From an uncultured Roseicyclus sp. (GTDB lineage Bacteria > Pseudomonadota > Alphaproteobacteria > Rhodobacterales > Rhodobacteraceae): DNA of 64,000 bases. The translations under genes and the position numbers were made by a program. Location: the NCBI GenBank assembly GCA_947489665.1, contig CANLEH010000002.1:1-64000 (forward strand), in the 5' to 3' direction. The notes under the pieces are model-generated. The model made no database searches, was not told where the DNA came from, and saw only the letters and a program-made list of their open reading frames with translations. Positions 33,817 through 42,353 of the stretch are shown piece after piece (position 1 is the stretch's first letter; each line of letters begins with the position of its first letter).

Positions 33817-35335
33817 CGTGCGGGCCCTTGCGGTGTTGGTCGCCATGGCACAGCCGCTTGTGGCGCAAGAGGCCGAGATTGACCTGACGGGGTTGCCGGA
33901 ACTGGGTACACCTGCCTGGCTGTCGGATGCGATCACGCGGCCCCATGCCAATGTCGCGACGGACGCGTCTGTCCCGCAAATCACCGTTCTGCCACTCGAT
34001 GCCGTTCAGCTCGACTCGGTGGGGTTGCTGCCCACGTCGATCACCGGGTTGCCGCGTGGCCTATGGGGCACATCGGAGACTGAAACCTTGGCACGATTGA
34101 TGCGGGCACAGCCAGTGCAGGGCTTGCCCGCGATGCAAAATTTCACGGAAGTGCTTGCACTGGCGGAACTTGACCCGCCCTTCGGAGCTCCGGCTGAGGG
34201 GTCCGAGCTGTTCCTCGCACGGTTGGATCTGTTGCTGGACCGGGGGGCGCTTGACCCTGCGCAAGCATTGATGGAACGCGCGGGCCCGACCCAGGTGGAC
34301 CTTTTTCGGCGCTGGTTCGATGTTTCTTTGCTGACAGATCATTCCGACCGCGCCTGTGGTGCGATGAACGCCAATCCCGATATCGCGCCGACCTTTCCGG
34401 CGCGGATCTTCTGCATGGCGCGCGGTGGCGATTGGTCGGCCGCCGCGTTGTCACTTGGGACCGGGGAAGCTCTGGGCGCAATAACGGAAGAAGAAGGCGA
34501 CTTGATCGCGCGGTTCCTTGACCCCGAACTGTTCGAGGGGGAGCCGCCCTTGCCGCCGGACCCGACGCTTACGCCGCTGGAATTCCAGATGCGCATGGCG
34601 ATTGCGCAGCGACCGGACATGACAGGCCTACCGCTTGCGTTTCTCTATGCTGATCTGTCCCCGCTGGCAGGGTGGCGCGCGCAGCTCGACGCGGCGGAGA
34701 GGTTGACACGGTCAGGTGCCATTGCGCCGCAGGAATGGCTGGCGATCTACACCTCGCAAGCACCTTCGGCATCTGGTGCGGTCTGGGATCGGGTCGAGGC
34801 CTTGCAAGCCCTTGATGCCGCGCTTTTGGCGGCTGACCCAATTGAAACATCGCGCCGCTTGGCTCCGGCTTGGGGCGCGATGCAGGAGGCCGGTCTGGAG
34901 GTGGCCTTTGCGGATATCTATGGCGAGCGGCTGTTGCGTACGCCGTTGGTCGACGAGGCCGGCATTTTGGCACGCCGTGTGGGGCTTCTTTCGCCGCTTT
35001 ATGAGCAGGTGGCACAATCCTCGGTGGCTCAGGATGAGACAGAACGCTTCGCCTTTGCCATTGCGCGCGGTCTGCCCCCTGAAAACGCACGCGATCCTTT
35101 GAACCGGGCCATTGCCGCAGCCTTCGCCCCTGATCTGCCGCCGCATCGTTACAGTTTGTTCCTTGAAAACAACCAGTTGGGCGAAGCCCTGCTGCGCGCG
35201 GCGCTCGTGCTGGGGCAGGGCGCGGCGGACAGCGACCCGAACGATGTGACCGATGCGCTGGTTCTGTTTCGAGCGGTTGGCCTGGAAGATGTGGCGCGCC
35301 GAACGGCGTTGCAGCTGCATCTTTTACAGGATTGA
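33806..35335 (+). CDS. Exported protein of unknown function, 509 residues
   Basis: The protein starts MWTDVRALAVLVAMAQPLVAQ, a Sec signal peptide with cleavage near VAQ-EA. The rest is rich in Ala, Leu and Asp with an alpha-helical look (for example AAWRAQLDAAERL-like segments), which suggests a helical-repeat periplasmic protein. No catalytic motif or known domain is recognised. It overlaps the small membrane protein gene upstream and ends three bases before xerD, so the three genes form an operon. Confidence 0.75.
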   Translation: MWTDVRALAVLVAMAQPLVAQEAEIDLTGLPELGTPAWLSDAITRPHANVATDASVPQITVLPLDAVQLDSVGLLPTSITGLPRGLWGTSETETLARLMRAQPVQGLPAMQNFTEVLALAELDPPFGAPAEGSELFLARLDLLLDRGALDPAQALMERAGPTQVDLFRRWFDVSLLTDHSDRACGAMNANPDIAPTFPARIFCMARGGDWSAAALSLGTGEALGAITEEEGDLIARFLDPELFEGEPPLPPDPTLTPLEFQMRMAIAQRPDMTGLPLAFLYADLSPLAGWRAQLDAAERLTRSGAIAPQEWLAIYTSQAPSASGAVWDRVEALQALDAALLAADPIETSRRLAPAWGAMQEAGLEVAFADIYGERLLRTPLVDEAGILARRVGLLSPLYEQVAQSSVAQDETERFAFAIARGLPPENARDPLNRAIAAAFAPDLPPHRYSLFLENNQLGEALLRAALVLGQGAADSDPNDVTDALVLFRAVGLEDVARRTALQLHLLQD

Positions 35336-35338
35336 GCC

Positions 35339-36280
35339 ATGGCAGGCCCGGCCACGGATGCGGACTGGATTGCCCTCTACCTGGATGCAGCGGCAGCTGA
35401 GCAAGGGGCCGCGCACAACACACTTCTGGGATACGGGCGTGACCTGAAGGATGCCATGGCTTGGCTGTCGCGTCGAGGCGGGTTTGCGGGTGCAGATCGC
35501 GCTAAACTGGAAGGCTATATCACAAGCCTTGAAGCGGAGGGGCTTGCGCCTGCCACGCGCGCACGACGGCTTTCATCGCTGAAGCAATTGTACCGCTTCG
35601 CCCATGAAGAAGGCTGGCGTGCCGATAACCCGACGTTGCAGATCACCGGCCCGGCTCGCGCACGAAAGCTGCCCGGTACGCTCGAAATTGCTGAGGTGGA
35701 CGCCCTTCTGGCGGTCGCCGAACGGCATGGGAGGTCAGAGGCGGAGCGGCTGCGCAACCATTGCCTGATGCAGATCCTCTACGCCACGGGCCTGCGTGTG
35801 ACAGAGCTTGTTTCGTTGCCTATCACGGCGTTGAGGGGCGACCCCCAGATGCTGTTGGTGATGGGGAAAGGCGGGAAGGAGCGTTTGGTGCCCCTCAGCC
35901 CGCCGGCGCGGGAGGCGGCCGCCGCCTGGCTTGCCCATCGCGATGCGGTGGATGAGGCGGCCCGGGCCGAGAACGGGGCAAAGCCAAGCGCCTTTGCCTT
36001 TCCGTCACGCGGCAAGGCCGGTCACCTGACGCGGGTGCGTTTCTTTACGTTGATCAAGGAACTGGCGCTTGAGGCCGGGTTGGACCCGGCAAAGGTCACG
36101 CCCCATACCCTGCGTCATGCCTTTGCGACGCACCTGTTGCAAAACGGGGCAGACCTGCGGGCCATTCAGACCCTTCTGGGCCATGCGGACATCGCCACCA
36201 CCGAGATCTACACCCATATTCTTGATGAGCGTCTGAAGGCACTGGTGCTTGAAAAACACCCTTTGGCGAGGGACGGGTAG
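35339..36280 (+). CDS. xerD: Tyrosine recombinase XerD
   Basis: XerD with XerC resolves chromosome dimers at dif. The 313-residue protein has an N-terminal core-binding SAM-like domain (LYLDAAAAEQGAAHNTLLGY) and a catalytic domain with Arg in ATGLRVTELVSLP, Lys in VMGKGGKERLVPLS, the HTLRHAFATHLLQNG box, LLGHADIATTEIYTH, and the nucleophile tyrosine in the last motif. The length and context (housekeeping operon, no att sites) argue for XerD rather than a phage integrase. Confidence 0.92.
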   Translation: MAGPATDADWIALYLDAAAAEQGAAHNTLLGYGRDLKDAMAWLSRRGGFAGADRAKLEGYITSLEAEGLAPATRARRLSSLKQLYRFAHEEGWRADNPTLQITGPARARKLPGTLEIAEVDALLAVAERHGRSEAERLRNHCLMQILYATGLRVTELVSLPITALRGDPQMLLVMGKGGKERLVPLSPPAREAAAAWLAHRDAVDEAARAENGAKPSAFAFPSRGKAGHLTRVRFFTLIKELALEAGLDPAKVTPHTLRHAFATHLLQNGADLRAIQTLLGHADIATTEIYTHILDERLKALVLEKHPLARDG

Positions 36281-36381
36281 AGCGGTCCAACCCTGTCTCT
36301 GGCCCATGAACGCCTTCGCGGATGGTCCAATTCGACGGCGCGTCTCTTGAATGGGGCCGTCCGCACCCCCATAACCCGGCA

Positions 36382-37710
36382 ATGGAAAACGAACTCCCTA
36401 TCCCCGAACCATCGGCGCTGGCCGATCCCACGAACTGGATCATTGCCGCGGTGATCGTGCTTTTGCTGGTTTGCTCGGGCTTTTTCTCAGGCTCGGAGAC
36501 AGCTTTGACAGCTGCCTCGCGCGGGAAGCTGCGTTCGATTGCGAGCAAGGATACCGGGCCCAACCGCGGCGCGGAGCGGGCGTTGGAGTTGAAGGAAGAC
36601 AATGAGCGCCTGATTGGCGGCATTCTTCTGGGCAACAACCTGGTCAACATTCTCGCGACCGCGCTCGCGACCGCGCTGTTTACGGCGATTCTGGGTGAAG
36701 GCGGGGTGGCGATTGCCACGCTTGTGATGACGGCCCTGGTTCTGATCTTCGCCGAGGTCTTGCCCAAGACCTTCGCTATCAACAGCCCCGAAATGTCGGC
36801 GGCCCGTGTGGCGCGCCCGATCGGGTTGATCATCGCAGTCATGGCACCGGTTGTGGCCGTCGTGCGTTTCATCGTGCGCGGGGTGTTGCGCCTGTTCGGC
36901 ACGCGGATTGAGGCGGGCGACAACATGTTGTCGGTCAAGGAAGAGATCATGGGCGCATTGTCGATTGGCCATGAGGAGGGCTCGGTCGAGAAGGAACAGC
37001 GCGACCGCCTGTTGGGCGCGCTCGACCTGCACGAACGCACGGTGGAAGAGATCATGCTCCATCGCTCTGGCATCGAGATGATTGATGCCGATGCGACCCC
37101 GGAAGAGATTCTCACACAATGCCTTGAAAGCCGCTACACGCGCCTGCCGGTGTTCAAGGACGATCAGGAAAACATCGTTGGCATGGTCCATGCGAAAGAC
37201 CTGTTGCGCACGATTGATCGGTTGACCCGGGGGGAGGAAGCCGTGGGCCTTGCGGGGTTCGACCTCGCGGATGTGATGATGAAGCCCTACTTCATTCCAG
37301 AGACCACGACGCTCGACGATCAGATGCGCCAATTCCTGCGCCGCCACACGCATTTTGCGCTGGTGGTGGATGAATACGGTGCCTTGGCCGGGTTGATCAC
37401 GCTGGAGGATATTCTGGAAGAGATCGTGGGTGAGATCACGGACGAATTCGACGTCGAAGATGCGCCCGTTCTGGAGGCCGATACGGCGGGCAACTATACA
37501 ATCGACGGCGCCATGACGATCCGCGACCTCAACCGCGCGGCCGATTGGACTTTGCCCGATGAAGAGGCGAATACGGTCGCGGGCCTCGTGATCCACGAGG
37601 CGCAGACGATCCCTTTGCCGGGTCAGTGCTTTGCGTTCCACGGGTTCCGATTTGAGGTCGCCGAGCGCGAGCAGAACCGGTTGACCAAGCTGAAGGTGCG
37701 AAGGCTCTGA
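36382..37710 (+). CDS. CorC/HlyC-type (CNNM) transporter-associated protein
   Basis: This 442-residue protein has an N-terminal DUF21/CNNM membrane domain with about four transmembrane segments (SGFFSGSETALTAASRGKL, LLGNNLVNILATALATALF, VLIFAEVLPKTFAINSPE). A pair of CBS domains (about 215-340, LESRYTRLPVFKD, HFALVVDEYGALAGLITLEDILEEI) and a C-terminal CorC_HlyC domain (GAMTIRDLNRAADW) follow. CNNM/CorC proteins are linked to magnesium and cobalt efflux. ATG 36382 was chosen because the protein then begins shortly before the first helix. Confidence 0.88.
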   Translation: MENELPIPEPSALADPTNWIIAAVIVLLLVCSGFFSGSETALTAASRGKLRSIASKDTGPNRGAERALELKEDNERLIGGILLGNNLVNILATALATALFTAILGEGGVAIATLVMTALVLIFAEVLPKTFAINSPEMSAARVARPIGLIIAVMAPVVAVVRFIVRGVLRLFGTRIEAGDNMLSVKEEIMGALSIGHEEGSVEKEQRDRLLGALDLHERTVEEIMLHRSGIEMIDADATPEEILTQCLESRYTRLPVFKDDQENIVGMVHAKDLLRTIDRLTRGEEAVGLAGFDLADVMMKPYFIPETTTLDDQMRQFLRRHTHFALVVDEYGALAGLITLEDILEEIVGEITDEFDVEDAPVLEADTAGNYTIDGAMTIRDLNRAADWTLPDEEANTVAGLVIHEAQTIPLPGQCFAFHGFRFEVAEREQNRLTKLKVRRL

Positions 37711-37713
37711 CGA

Positions 37714-38232
37714 CTAGTCTTTGCCGCGATAGGGCTCGACATACTGAAGCGCCATATCCCAGGGGAAGAAGATCCACGTGTCCTGACTGACGCCGGTGAT
37801 GAACGTGTCGACCATCGGCTCTCCCTTCGGCTTGGCGTAGACGGTCGCGAAATGCGCCTTGGGATAAAGGGAGCGGACAAGCTCAAGCGTTTTGCCGCTG
37901 TCCACCAGGTCATCAACGATCAGAATGCCGTCACCGTCGCCCATAAGATCGGCATCAGGGCTTTTCAGAACCTCAGCCTCGCGCTGTTGATCGGCCTTGC
38001 CGCCGCCCGCATGGTATGACTTGACCGAAATGGTATCGACGGTGCGGATGTCCAACTCACGGCTAACGATCATCGCAGGGGCCATACCGCCGCGTGTGAT
38101 GGCCACCACAGCTTTCCAGGCGCCATCATCTGGGCCACGCCCGTCCAGCCGCCACGCCAGCGCGCGCGCGTCGCGGTGCATTTGATCCCAGCTGACGTGG
38201 AACCCTTTTTCATGGGGGAGTTGCGTGGTCAT
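37714..38232 (-). CDS. gpt: Xanthine (guanine) phosphoribosyltransferase
   Basis: Gpt salvages xanthine and guanine with PRPP to XMP and GMP. The 172-residue protein has [22 protein letters not shown], the PRPP-binding motif [17 protein letters not shown], and the C-terminal base-binding [12 protein letters not shown], all typical of the bacterial Gpt family. It is followed at three bases by the CorC-type gene end (convergent) and preceded at nine bases by a LysE gene in the same direction. Confidence 0.95.
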   Translation of the reverse strand: MTTQLPHEKGFHVSWDQMHRDARALAWRLDGRGPDDGAWKAVVAITRGGMAPAMIVSRELDIRTVDTISVKSYHAGGGKADQQREAEVLKSPDADLMGDGDGILIVDDLVDSGKTLELVRSLYPKAHFATVYAKPKGEPMVDTFITGVSQDTWIFFPWDMALQYVEPYRGKD

Positions 38233-38241
38233 AGAAACACC

Positions 38242-38853
38242 TCATGGTAGGGCGATACGGATACCCAGGCCGGTCAGGATTGCCGCGAAACTGCGGTCTA
38301 ACCACCGCTTTGCGCGCCCATAGGCCCGGCGGGGGCCGGATCTGGAAAAAACGAGGGAAACGATCGCATACCAGCCAAATTCGATGACGAAGATGACGCA
38401 CAGGATCATTGCAGCGCTCGCCAGTGACGGGTCAGCTGGCATAACGCCTGAAAACACAGCCGTGAAATAAGCCAGCGCTTTGGGATTGGCGAGGTTGGTG
38501 ATGACGCCAAGGCGGATCTGGCTGAGCAGGCTGCGCGGAACCACACGGTCTGCGTCCGGCAACGGCGTGTCAGCATGGCGCCACATCGCAACCGCGATCC
38601 AAATCAGAAAGCCCGCCCCCAGTATGCGAAAGGCCGTTTGCAAATAGGGGGCGAGTTCGAAAAGCAGGCTCAGACCTGCCAATGCCGCGCTGGCCCAGAT
38701 CAACGCAGCAAGCGCGAGCCCGAATGTCAGTGCCAGACCGGACCGTGCGCCCTCGGCGGCCGAGGTCTTGATGCAAAGCAGCGTGGCGGGACCGGGGCTA
38801 ATGACAATCAGGGCTTGCAGCCCCGCCAATGTCAAAAGAACGGCCCACGTCAT
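38242..38853 (-). CDS. LysE family exporter
   Basis: This 203-residue protein has five to six transmembrane segments and the LysE/RhtB pattern: LQALIVISPGPATLLCIKTSAAEGARSG at the N-terminus, then GAGFLIWIAVAMWRH and ITNLANPKALAYFTAVFSG. Members export amino acids or homoserine lactones; the substrate is unknown here. It lies 3 bases after fabI and 9 bases before gpt, all on the minus strand, so an operon fabI-lysE-gpt is likely. Confidence 0.85.
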   Translation of the reverse strand: MTWAVLLTLAGLQALIVISPGPATLLCIKTSAAEGARSGLALTFGLALAALIWASAALAGLSLLFELAPYLQTAFRILGAGFLIWIAVAMWRHADTPLPDADRVVPRSLLSQIRLGVITNLANPKALAYFTAVFSGVMPADPSLASAAMILCVIFVIEFGWYAIVSLVFSRSGPRRAYGRAKRWLDRSFAAILTGLGIRIALP

Positions 38854-38856
38854 GGT

Positions 38857-39669
38857 TTATTCGCCCTTTTTCTCGAGCGTCATGTCGGGGGCTTCGGGGT
38901 TTTTCATCCCGATGATATTATAGCCCGCGTCAACGTGGTGCGTTTCGCCGGTCACGCCTGAGCCAAGATCGCTGAGCAGGTAAAGCGCGGATTTGCCGAC
39001 CTCGTCCTGTGTGACAGTGCGGCGCAGGGGGGCGTTGTTTTCGTTCCACTTCAGAATGTAGCGGAAATCGCCGATGCCGGAGGCGGCGAGCGTCTTTATA
39101 GTGCCCGCACTGATCGCGTTGACGCGAATATTGTCACGACCCAGATCCTCGGCCAGGTACATGACTGACGCTTCAAGCGCGGCTTTTGCTACGCCCATAA
39201 CGTTGTAGTGGGGCATCACGCGTTCGGCGCCCGAATAGGTCAGTGTGAGAAGCGATCCGCCATTGGGCATCATCTTTTCCGCGCGCTGGCACACGGCGGT
39301 GAAAGAATAGACTGAGATGTCCATCGTCATCTGGAAATTGGCCGATGACGTCTCAACGTAGCGGCCGCGCAATTCGTTCTTGTCGGAAAAGCCGATCGCG
39401 TGAACCACGAAATCAAGGCTGCCCCAGGCGTCCTTCAGGGTCTCAAACAGGGCGTCGAGTGAATCCGCGTCGCCCACATCACACGGCACGACCAGCGACG
39501 ATCCAAGCTGCTCCGCCAGCGGACCGACCCGCTTCAACAGCGCCTCACCCTGGTACGAAAAAGCCAGCTCTGCGCCTTCTGCAGCAAGGGCTTTTGCAAT
39601 CCCCCATGCGATGGATTTATCGTTTGCGAGGCCCATGATCAGCCCACGTTTGCCGTCCATCATGCCCAT
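38857..39669 (-). CDS. fabI: Enoyl-[acyl-carrier-protein] reductase (NADH) FabI
   Basis: FabI does the final reduction of the fatty-acid elongation cycle. The 270-residue SDR has the divergent nucleotide motif GLANDKSIAWGIAKALA, VHAIGFSDKNELRGRYVE, and the catalytic Tyr-x6-Lys in YNVMGVAKAALEASVMYL. INAISAGTIKTLAASGI and GVTGETHHVDAGYNI follow. It is divergent from pdxH with 117 bases between the starts. Confidence 0.95.
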   Translation of the reverse strand: MGMMDGKRGLIMGLANDKSIAWGIAKALAAEGAELAFSYQGEALLKRVGPLAEQLGSSLVVPCDVGDADSLDALFETLKDAWGSLDFVVHAIGFSDKNELRGRYVETSSANFQMTMDISVYSFTAVCQRAEKMMPNGGSLLTLTYSGAERVMPHYNVMGVAKAALEASVMYLAEDLGRDNIRVNAISAGTIKTLAASGIGDFRYILKWNENNAPLRRTVTQDEVGKSALYLLSDLGSGVTGETHHVDAGYNIIGMKNPEAPDMTLEKKGE

Positions 39670-39786
39670 GTTATTGTCCCCATCCCGTCGTGATCACGAC
39701 CTCTCGTAGGCGATTGGCCGCAGGGCTTCAAGATGGGCAACCCTTGTCGCCCCCCTTGCCGACGGCTAGCTGGAGGGGCGGTTTGG

Positions 39787-40422
39787 ATGGGAGACACTGG
39801 AATGGCAGCGCGCGACGGTATTTTTGCAGGCGACGATCCGTTTGCCTTGGCGCAGTCCTGGCTGGCTGAGGCAGAGGCGAGCGAACCGAACGATCCAAAC
39901 GCGATTGCGCTGGCGACCGTGGATGCGGACGGCCTTCCGAATGCGCGTATGGTCCTGCTGAAGGAAATCGAAGCCCTTGGCGACGGAACGGGCGCGTTTG
40001 TGTTCTATACGAATTACGGCTCCGCAAAAGCGCAAGAGATTGAGGCAGCCGGTAAGGCGGCCTTCGTGCTGCATTGGAAATCGTTACGACGTCAAATCCG
40101 TGTGCGCGGTGTGACCTCCCGCGAGGACGGACCTCAGGCAGATGCCTACTACGCATCGCGCTCGCTCAAGAGCCGCTTGGGTGCGTGGGCGTCGCAACAA
40201 TCTCAGCCGCTCGAAAGCCGGTCCACTTTGATGGCGGAAGTTGCGCGGGTGACGGCGCAGCAAGGGACAAATCCGGCGCGGCCGCCCTTTTGGGGCGGAA
40301 TCCGAATTACGCCCGTCGAAATCGAGTTTTGGGCCGATGGCGCGTTCCGTTTGCACGACAGGTTTCGGTGGACCCGGACAGGTCCGAATGATGCATGGGA
40401 TGTCGTACGCCTAAACCCTTGA
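39787..40422 (+). CDS. pdxH: Pyridoxamine 5'-phosphate oxidase
   Basis: PdxH oxidises pyridoxine or pyridoxamine 5'-phosphate to pyridoxal phosphate with FMN. The 211-residue protein has [70 protein letters not shown] and [11 protein letters not shown], all family signatures. ATG 39787 follows GGAGGGG at about 8 bases. An alternative ATG at 39802 has GGGAG in front and would remove five residues. Confidence 0.95.
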   Translation: MGDTGMAARDGIFAGDDPFALAQSWLAEAEASEPNDPNAIALATVDADGLPNARMVLLKEIEALGDGTGAFVFYTNYGSAKAQEIEAAGKAAFVLHWKSLRRQIRVRGVTSREDGPQADAYYASRSLKSRLGAWASQQSQPLESRSTLMAEVARVTAQQGTNPARPPFWGGIRITPVEIEFWADGAFRLHDRFRWTRTGPNDAWDVVRLNP

Positions 40423-40465
40423 GTGACCTTCACGTCACCTAACTAAGGGTGTGTCCTTTTTGCAA

Positions 40466-40482
40466 TTTCACGTATCGTGAAA
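40466..40482. promoter_or_regulatory. Operator-like inverted repeat upstream of the cold-shock gene
   Basis: TTTCACG-TAT-CGTGAAA is a perfect 7+3+7 inverted repeat 90 bases before the start of the cold-shock gene and 44 bases after pdxH. The symmetry and spacing suit a dimeric DNA-binding protein. The regulator is unknown. Confidence 0.5.
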
Positions 40483-40571
40483 ATGTAAATCACTGAAATA
40501 GAACAATTTTTTCACCTTGTGTCTCACCGCAAGTGCTTCAACATCGGTACGTAATCGAAGTGGAGCAGAAA

Positions 40572-41090
40572 ATGCATTCAAGCCCCGATGCGACGTTCGA
40601 CGACGCAGTGGCCGGACAGGTGAAATGGTTTGATGCCGCCAAAGGCTTTGGCTTTGTGCTGGCCGATGGCGGTGGGCCAGATATTTTGCTGCATGCAAAC
40701 GTTCTTCGCAACTTTGGCCGGGGGTCGGTATCTGAAGGTGCGCGCGTCAAACTTCTCACGCAAGAGACCGGGCGAGGGTTGCAGGCCACTGAGGTGATCT
40801 CGATTGAGGCTTTGCCGGAATGCGAAACGCCCACCGACAGTTCACACGCTGATCTACCAGATGTGAGTGACGTGCCCCTTGTCGCAGCCCGTGTGAAGTG
40901 GTTTGACAAGTCCAAGGGATTTGGGTTCGCAAATGCGTTTGGCCAACCGGAAGATGTGTTTGTCCACGTCGAGGTTTTGCGCCGCTTCGGGTTTTCGGAG
41001 CTTCAGCCCGGTGAAGCGGTGGCGGTGAAAATCGTCGACGGACCGCGCGGAAAAATGGCTGCGGAAATCCGCACCTGGGATCAAGCCTGA
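40572..41090 (+). CDS. Double cold-shock domain protein
   Basis: This 172-residue protein has two cold-shock (OB-fold) domains. The first (about 15-80) has GQVKWFDAAKGFGFVLADGGGPDILLH-type RNP1, and the second (about 105-170) has ARVKWFDKSKGFGFANAF and DVFVHVEVLRRFGF. Each carries the KGFGF RNP1 core and an RNP2-like stretch. An acidic linker joins them. Such double-CSD proteins occur in alphaproteobacteria and bind RNA or single-stranded DNA. ATG 40572 has GGAG in front. The upstream region is AT-rich, which suits a cold-inducible leader. Confidence 0.9.
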   Translation: MHSSPDATFDDAVAGQVKWFDAAKGFGFVLADGGGPDILLHANVLRNFGRGSVSEGARVKLLTQETGRGLQATEVISIEALPECETPTDSSHADLPDVSDVPLVAARVKWFDKSKGFGFANAFGQPEDVFVHVEVLRRFGFSELQPGEAVAVKIVDGPRGKMAAEIRTWDQA

Positions 41091-41149
41091 GGCCGGACTG
41101 CTGCACATGCGGGCCCGTGCTCGCATCGCCCGAAAGGGGGCAGTAGACA

Positions 41150-41635
41150 ATGATCAACACACGACTTGGACCGATCCTGGCGATCTTGTTGCTGTGCCTG
41201 AGTGGCACAAGCGCTTTGGCGGCGTGTCAGGAAGACCGTGTCGAGTTGCGTGGCGATTGGGGAACTGCCCGTTTCCGGGTCGCGATTGCCGATACCGCCG
41301 CCGAGCGTGCGCAAGGGCTGATGCATGTCGAAGAGATGCCACGCATGAGTGGGATGCTGTTTGTCTACGAGCGGCCGCAGCGGGTGAGCTTCTGGATGGA
41401 GAACACGTTGATCCCCCTCGATATGATATTTGTGGGGCCCGACGGCGTGGTGCGCAACGTCCATGAAAATGCGATCCCGCTGGACCGAACGGGCATTCCG
41501 GGCGGCAGCAACGATATTCAATATGTGCTCGAAGTGAATGGCGGCGTGTCAGCGGATTTTGGTATTTCCGAAGGCACGCAATTGCGCCATCCCTCAATCG
41601 ATCAGACGCAAGCCGCATGGCCGTGTGACGAGTAA
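41150..41635 (+). CDS. DUF192 family exported protein
   Basis: This 161-residue protein has a Sec signal peptide (ILAILLLCLSGTSALAA) and a DUF192 domain with RFRVAIADTAAERAQGLMHVE, MLFVYERPQRVSFWMENTLIPLDMIFV-type core (FWMENTLIPLDMIF) and VLEVNGG. The family is widespread, mostly periplasmic, and lacks a known function. It lies 59 bases after the cold-shock gene and may be co-transcribed. It is followed by tRNA-Pro. Confidence 0.88.
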   Translation: MINTRLGPILAILLLCLSGTSALAACQEDRVELRGDWGTARFRVAIADTAAERAQGLMHVEEMPRMSGMLFVYERPQRVSFWMENTLIPLDMIFVGPDGVVRNVHENAIPLDRTGIPGGSNDIQYVLEVNGGVSADFGISEGTQLRHPSIDQTQAAWPCDE

Positions 41636-41698
41636 AATCATTCTGCTTTGATTGGGCTTGCACAATGGCCCAAAGGACCGATATGACGCGCCCACGGT

Positions 41699-41775
41699 CG
41701 GGGCGTGGCGCAGTCTGGTAGCGCACCTGTTTTGGGTACAGGGGGTCGTGAGTTCGAATCTCGCCGCCCCGACCA
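41699..41775 (+). tRNA. tRNA-Pro (TGG)
   Basis: 77 bases. The acceptor CGGGGCG pairs with CGCCCCG, the anticodon stem CCTGT/ACAGG holds the loop with TGG, the T arm contains GAGTTCGAATCTC, and CCA is encoded. Confidence 0.97.
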
Positions 41776-42102
41776 CTTCCTCTCAGGATCGACTATATGT
41801 AGGTGCGTAGCCGCTCTCGATGCCCTTATGTGGTATTTTTCGCGCGGTTTTGCGACGTCACCCCAATATCTGGTAGACGTCCAAGTGAAATCATATGCAG
41901 CCCGTGCATTTCCGAATTGGCGTCACCTTCCCTTATGTAAAGCATCCAGAAGATTGGCTATCTAGGCCTGAACAAAGGAAAACCCCAAGATGTTGGGGTC
42001 GGGGCGAACCGGACAGGAATCAGGCCCGTCTGCGGAAACAGGAAAAAGCAAGGAATTTTTCCTGTGAATTCTCTCAAAAACCCGTTGACCGGATAGGTCC
42101 AA
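41776..42102. other. Intergenic region between tRNA-Pro and nrdJ control sites
   Basis: No convincing gene is seen. A 10-bp perfect hairpin stem (ACAGGAAAAA at 42038-42047 with TTTTTCCTGT at 42056-42065, 8-base loop) lies in it. TTGACC at 42085-42090 could be the -35 element of the nrdJ promoter. The short reading frames here are Arg-rich and lack ribosome-binding sites. Confidence 0.4.
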
Positions 42103-42118
42103 ACACGTCAGGTTGTGC
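42103..42118 (+). promoter_or_regulatory. NrdR-box-like site 1 (distal, weak centre)
   Basis: The 16-base site has ACAC at one end and GTG at the other around GTCAGGTT. It matches the outer arms of the NrdR consensus (acaCwAyATaTwGwgt) but not its centre. Its centre lies exactly 31 bases from that of the better site at 42134-42149, the usual NrdR pair spacing. Confidence 0.45.
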
Positions 42119-42133
42119 TGGTCGACGCAAGCG

Positions 42134-42149
42134 CCACCACATATAGCGC
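42134..42149 (+). promoter_or_regulatory. NrdR-box-like site 2 (good match)
   Basis: CCACCACATATAGCGC matches the central ACATATAG core and the flanking C and G positions of the NrdR box. NrdR represses ribonucleotide reductase genes when dATP is plentiful, by binding pairs of boxes about three helical turns apart. It lies about 205 bases before the nrdJ start. Confidence 0.6.
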
Positions 42150-42243
42150 AGCGTTGCGGGGGCAGAGGGATAACACCTCAGCAAATGACAGCACGGTCTG
42201 CAAACGAGTGCCTTGGCACCCGATTGAAGATGTGTGCGAACGC

Positions 42244-42337
42244 CCGGCGAGAGCCGGAATGAGAGAGAGACGGTCAGAGGGCAGAAGACCCTGGCAGACC
42301 GCTTTGTTGGGAAACAGGGGCCTGGCACGGGTCCAGG
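42244..42337 (+). promoter_or_regulatory. Hairpin-rich leader of nrdJ
   Basis: Four successive hairpins can form: CCGGC-GAGA-GCCGG with a GNRA tetraloop (42244-42257); CGGTC/GACCG with an inner AGGG/CCCT (42271-42301); TGTT/AACA (42305-42316); and CCTGG/CCAGG (42321-42337), just before the ribosome-binding region. This may be a cis-acting RNA. I could not recognise the cobalamin riboswitch core. Confidence 0.45.
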
Positions 42338-42353
42338 TGAGAATGAGGCAGAC

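Noticed and set aside
35339-36280. xerD as a phage or island integrase
   Set aside because: There is no att repeat, excisionase or cargo. It is in a housekeeping operon and has XerD-like length and motifs.
41895-42146. 83-residue reading frame between tRNA-Pro and nrdJ
   Set aside because: It overlaps the NrdR-like sites, is Arg-rich with no ribosome-binding site, and matches no family.
42150-42353. Cobalamin riboswitch before nrdJ
   Set aside because: I could not find the conserved B12-box or the core pairing pattern. Only unrelated hairpins are seen.
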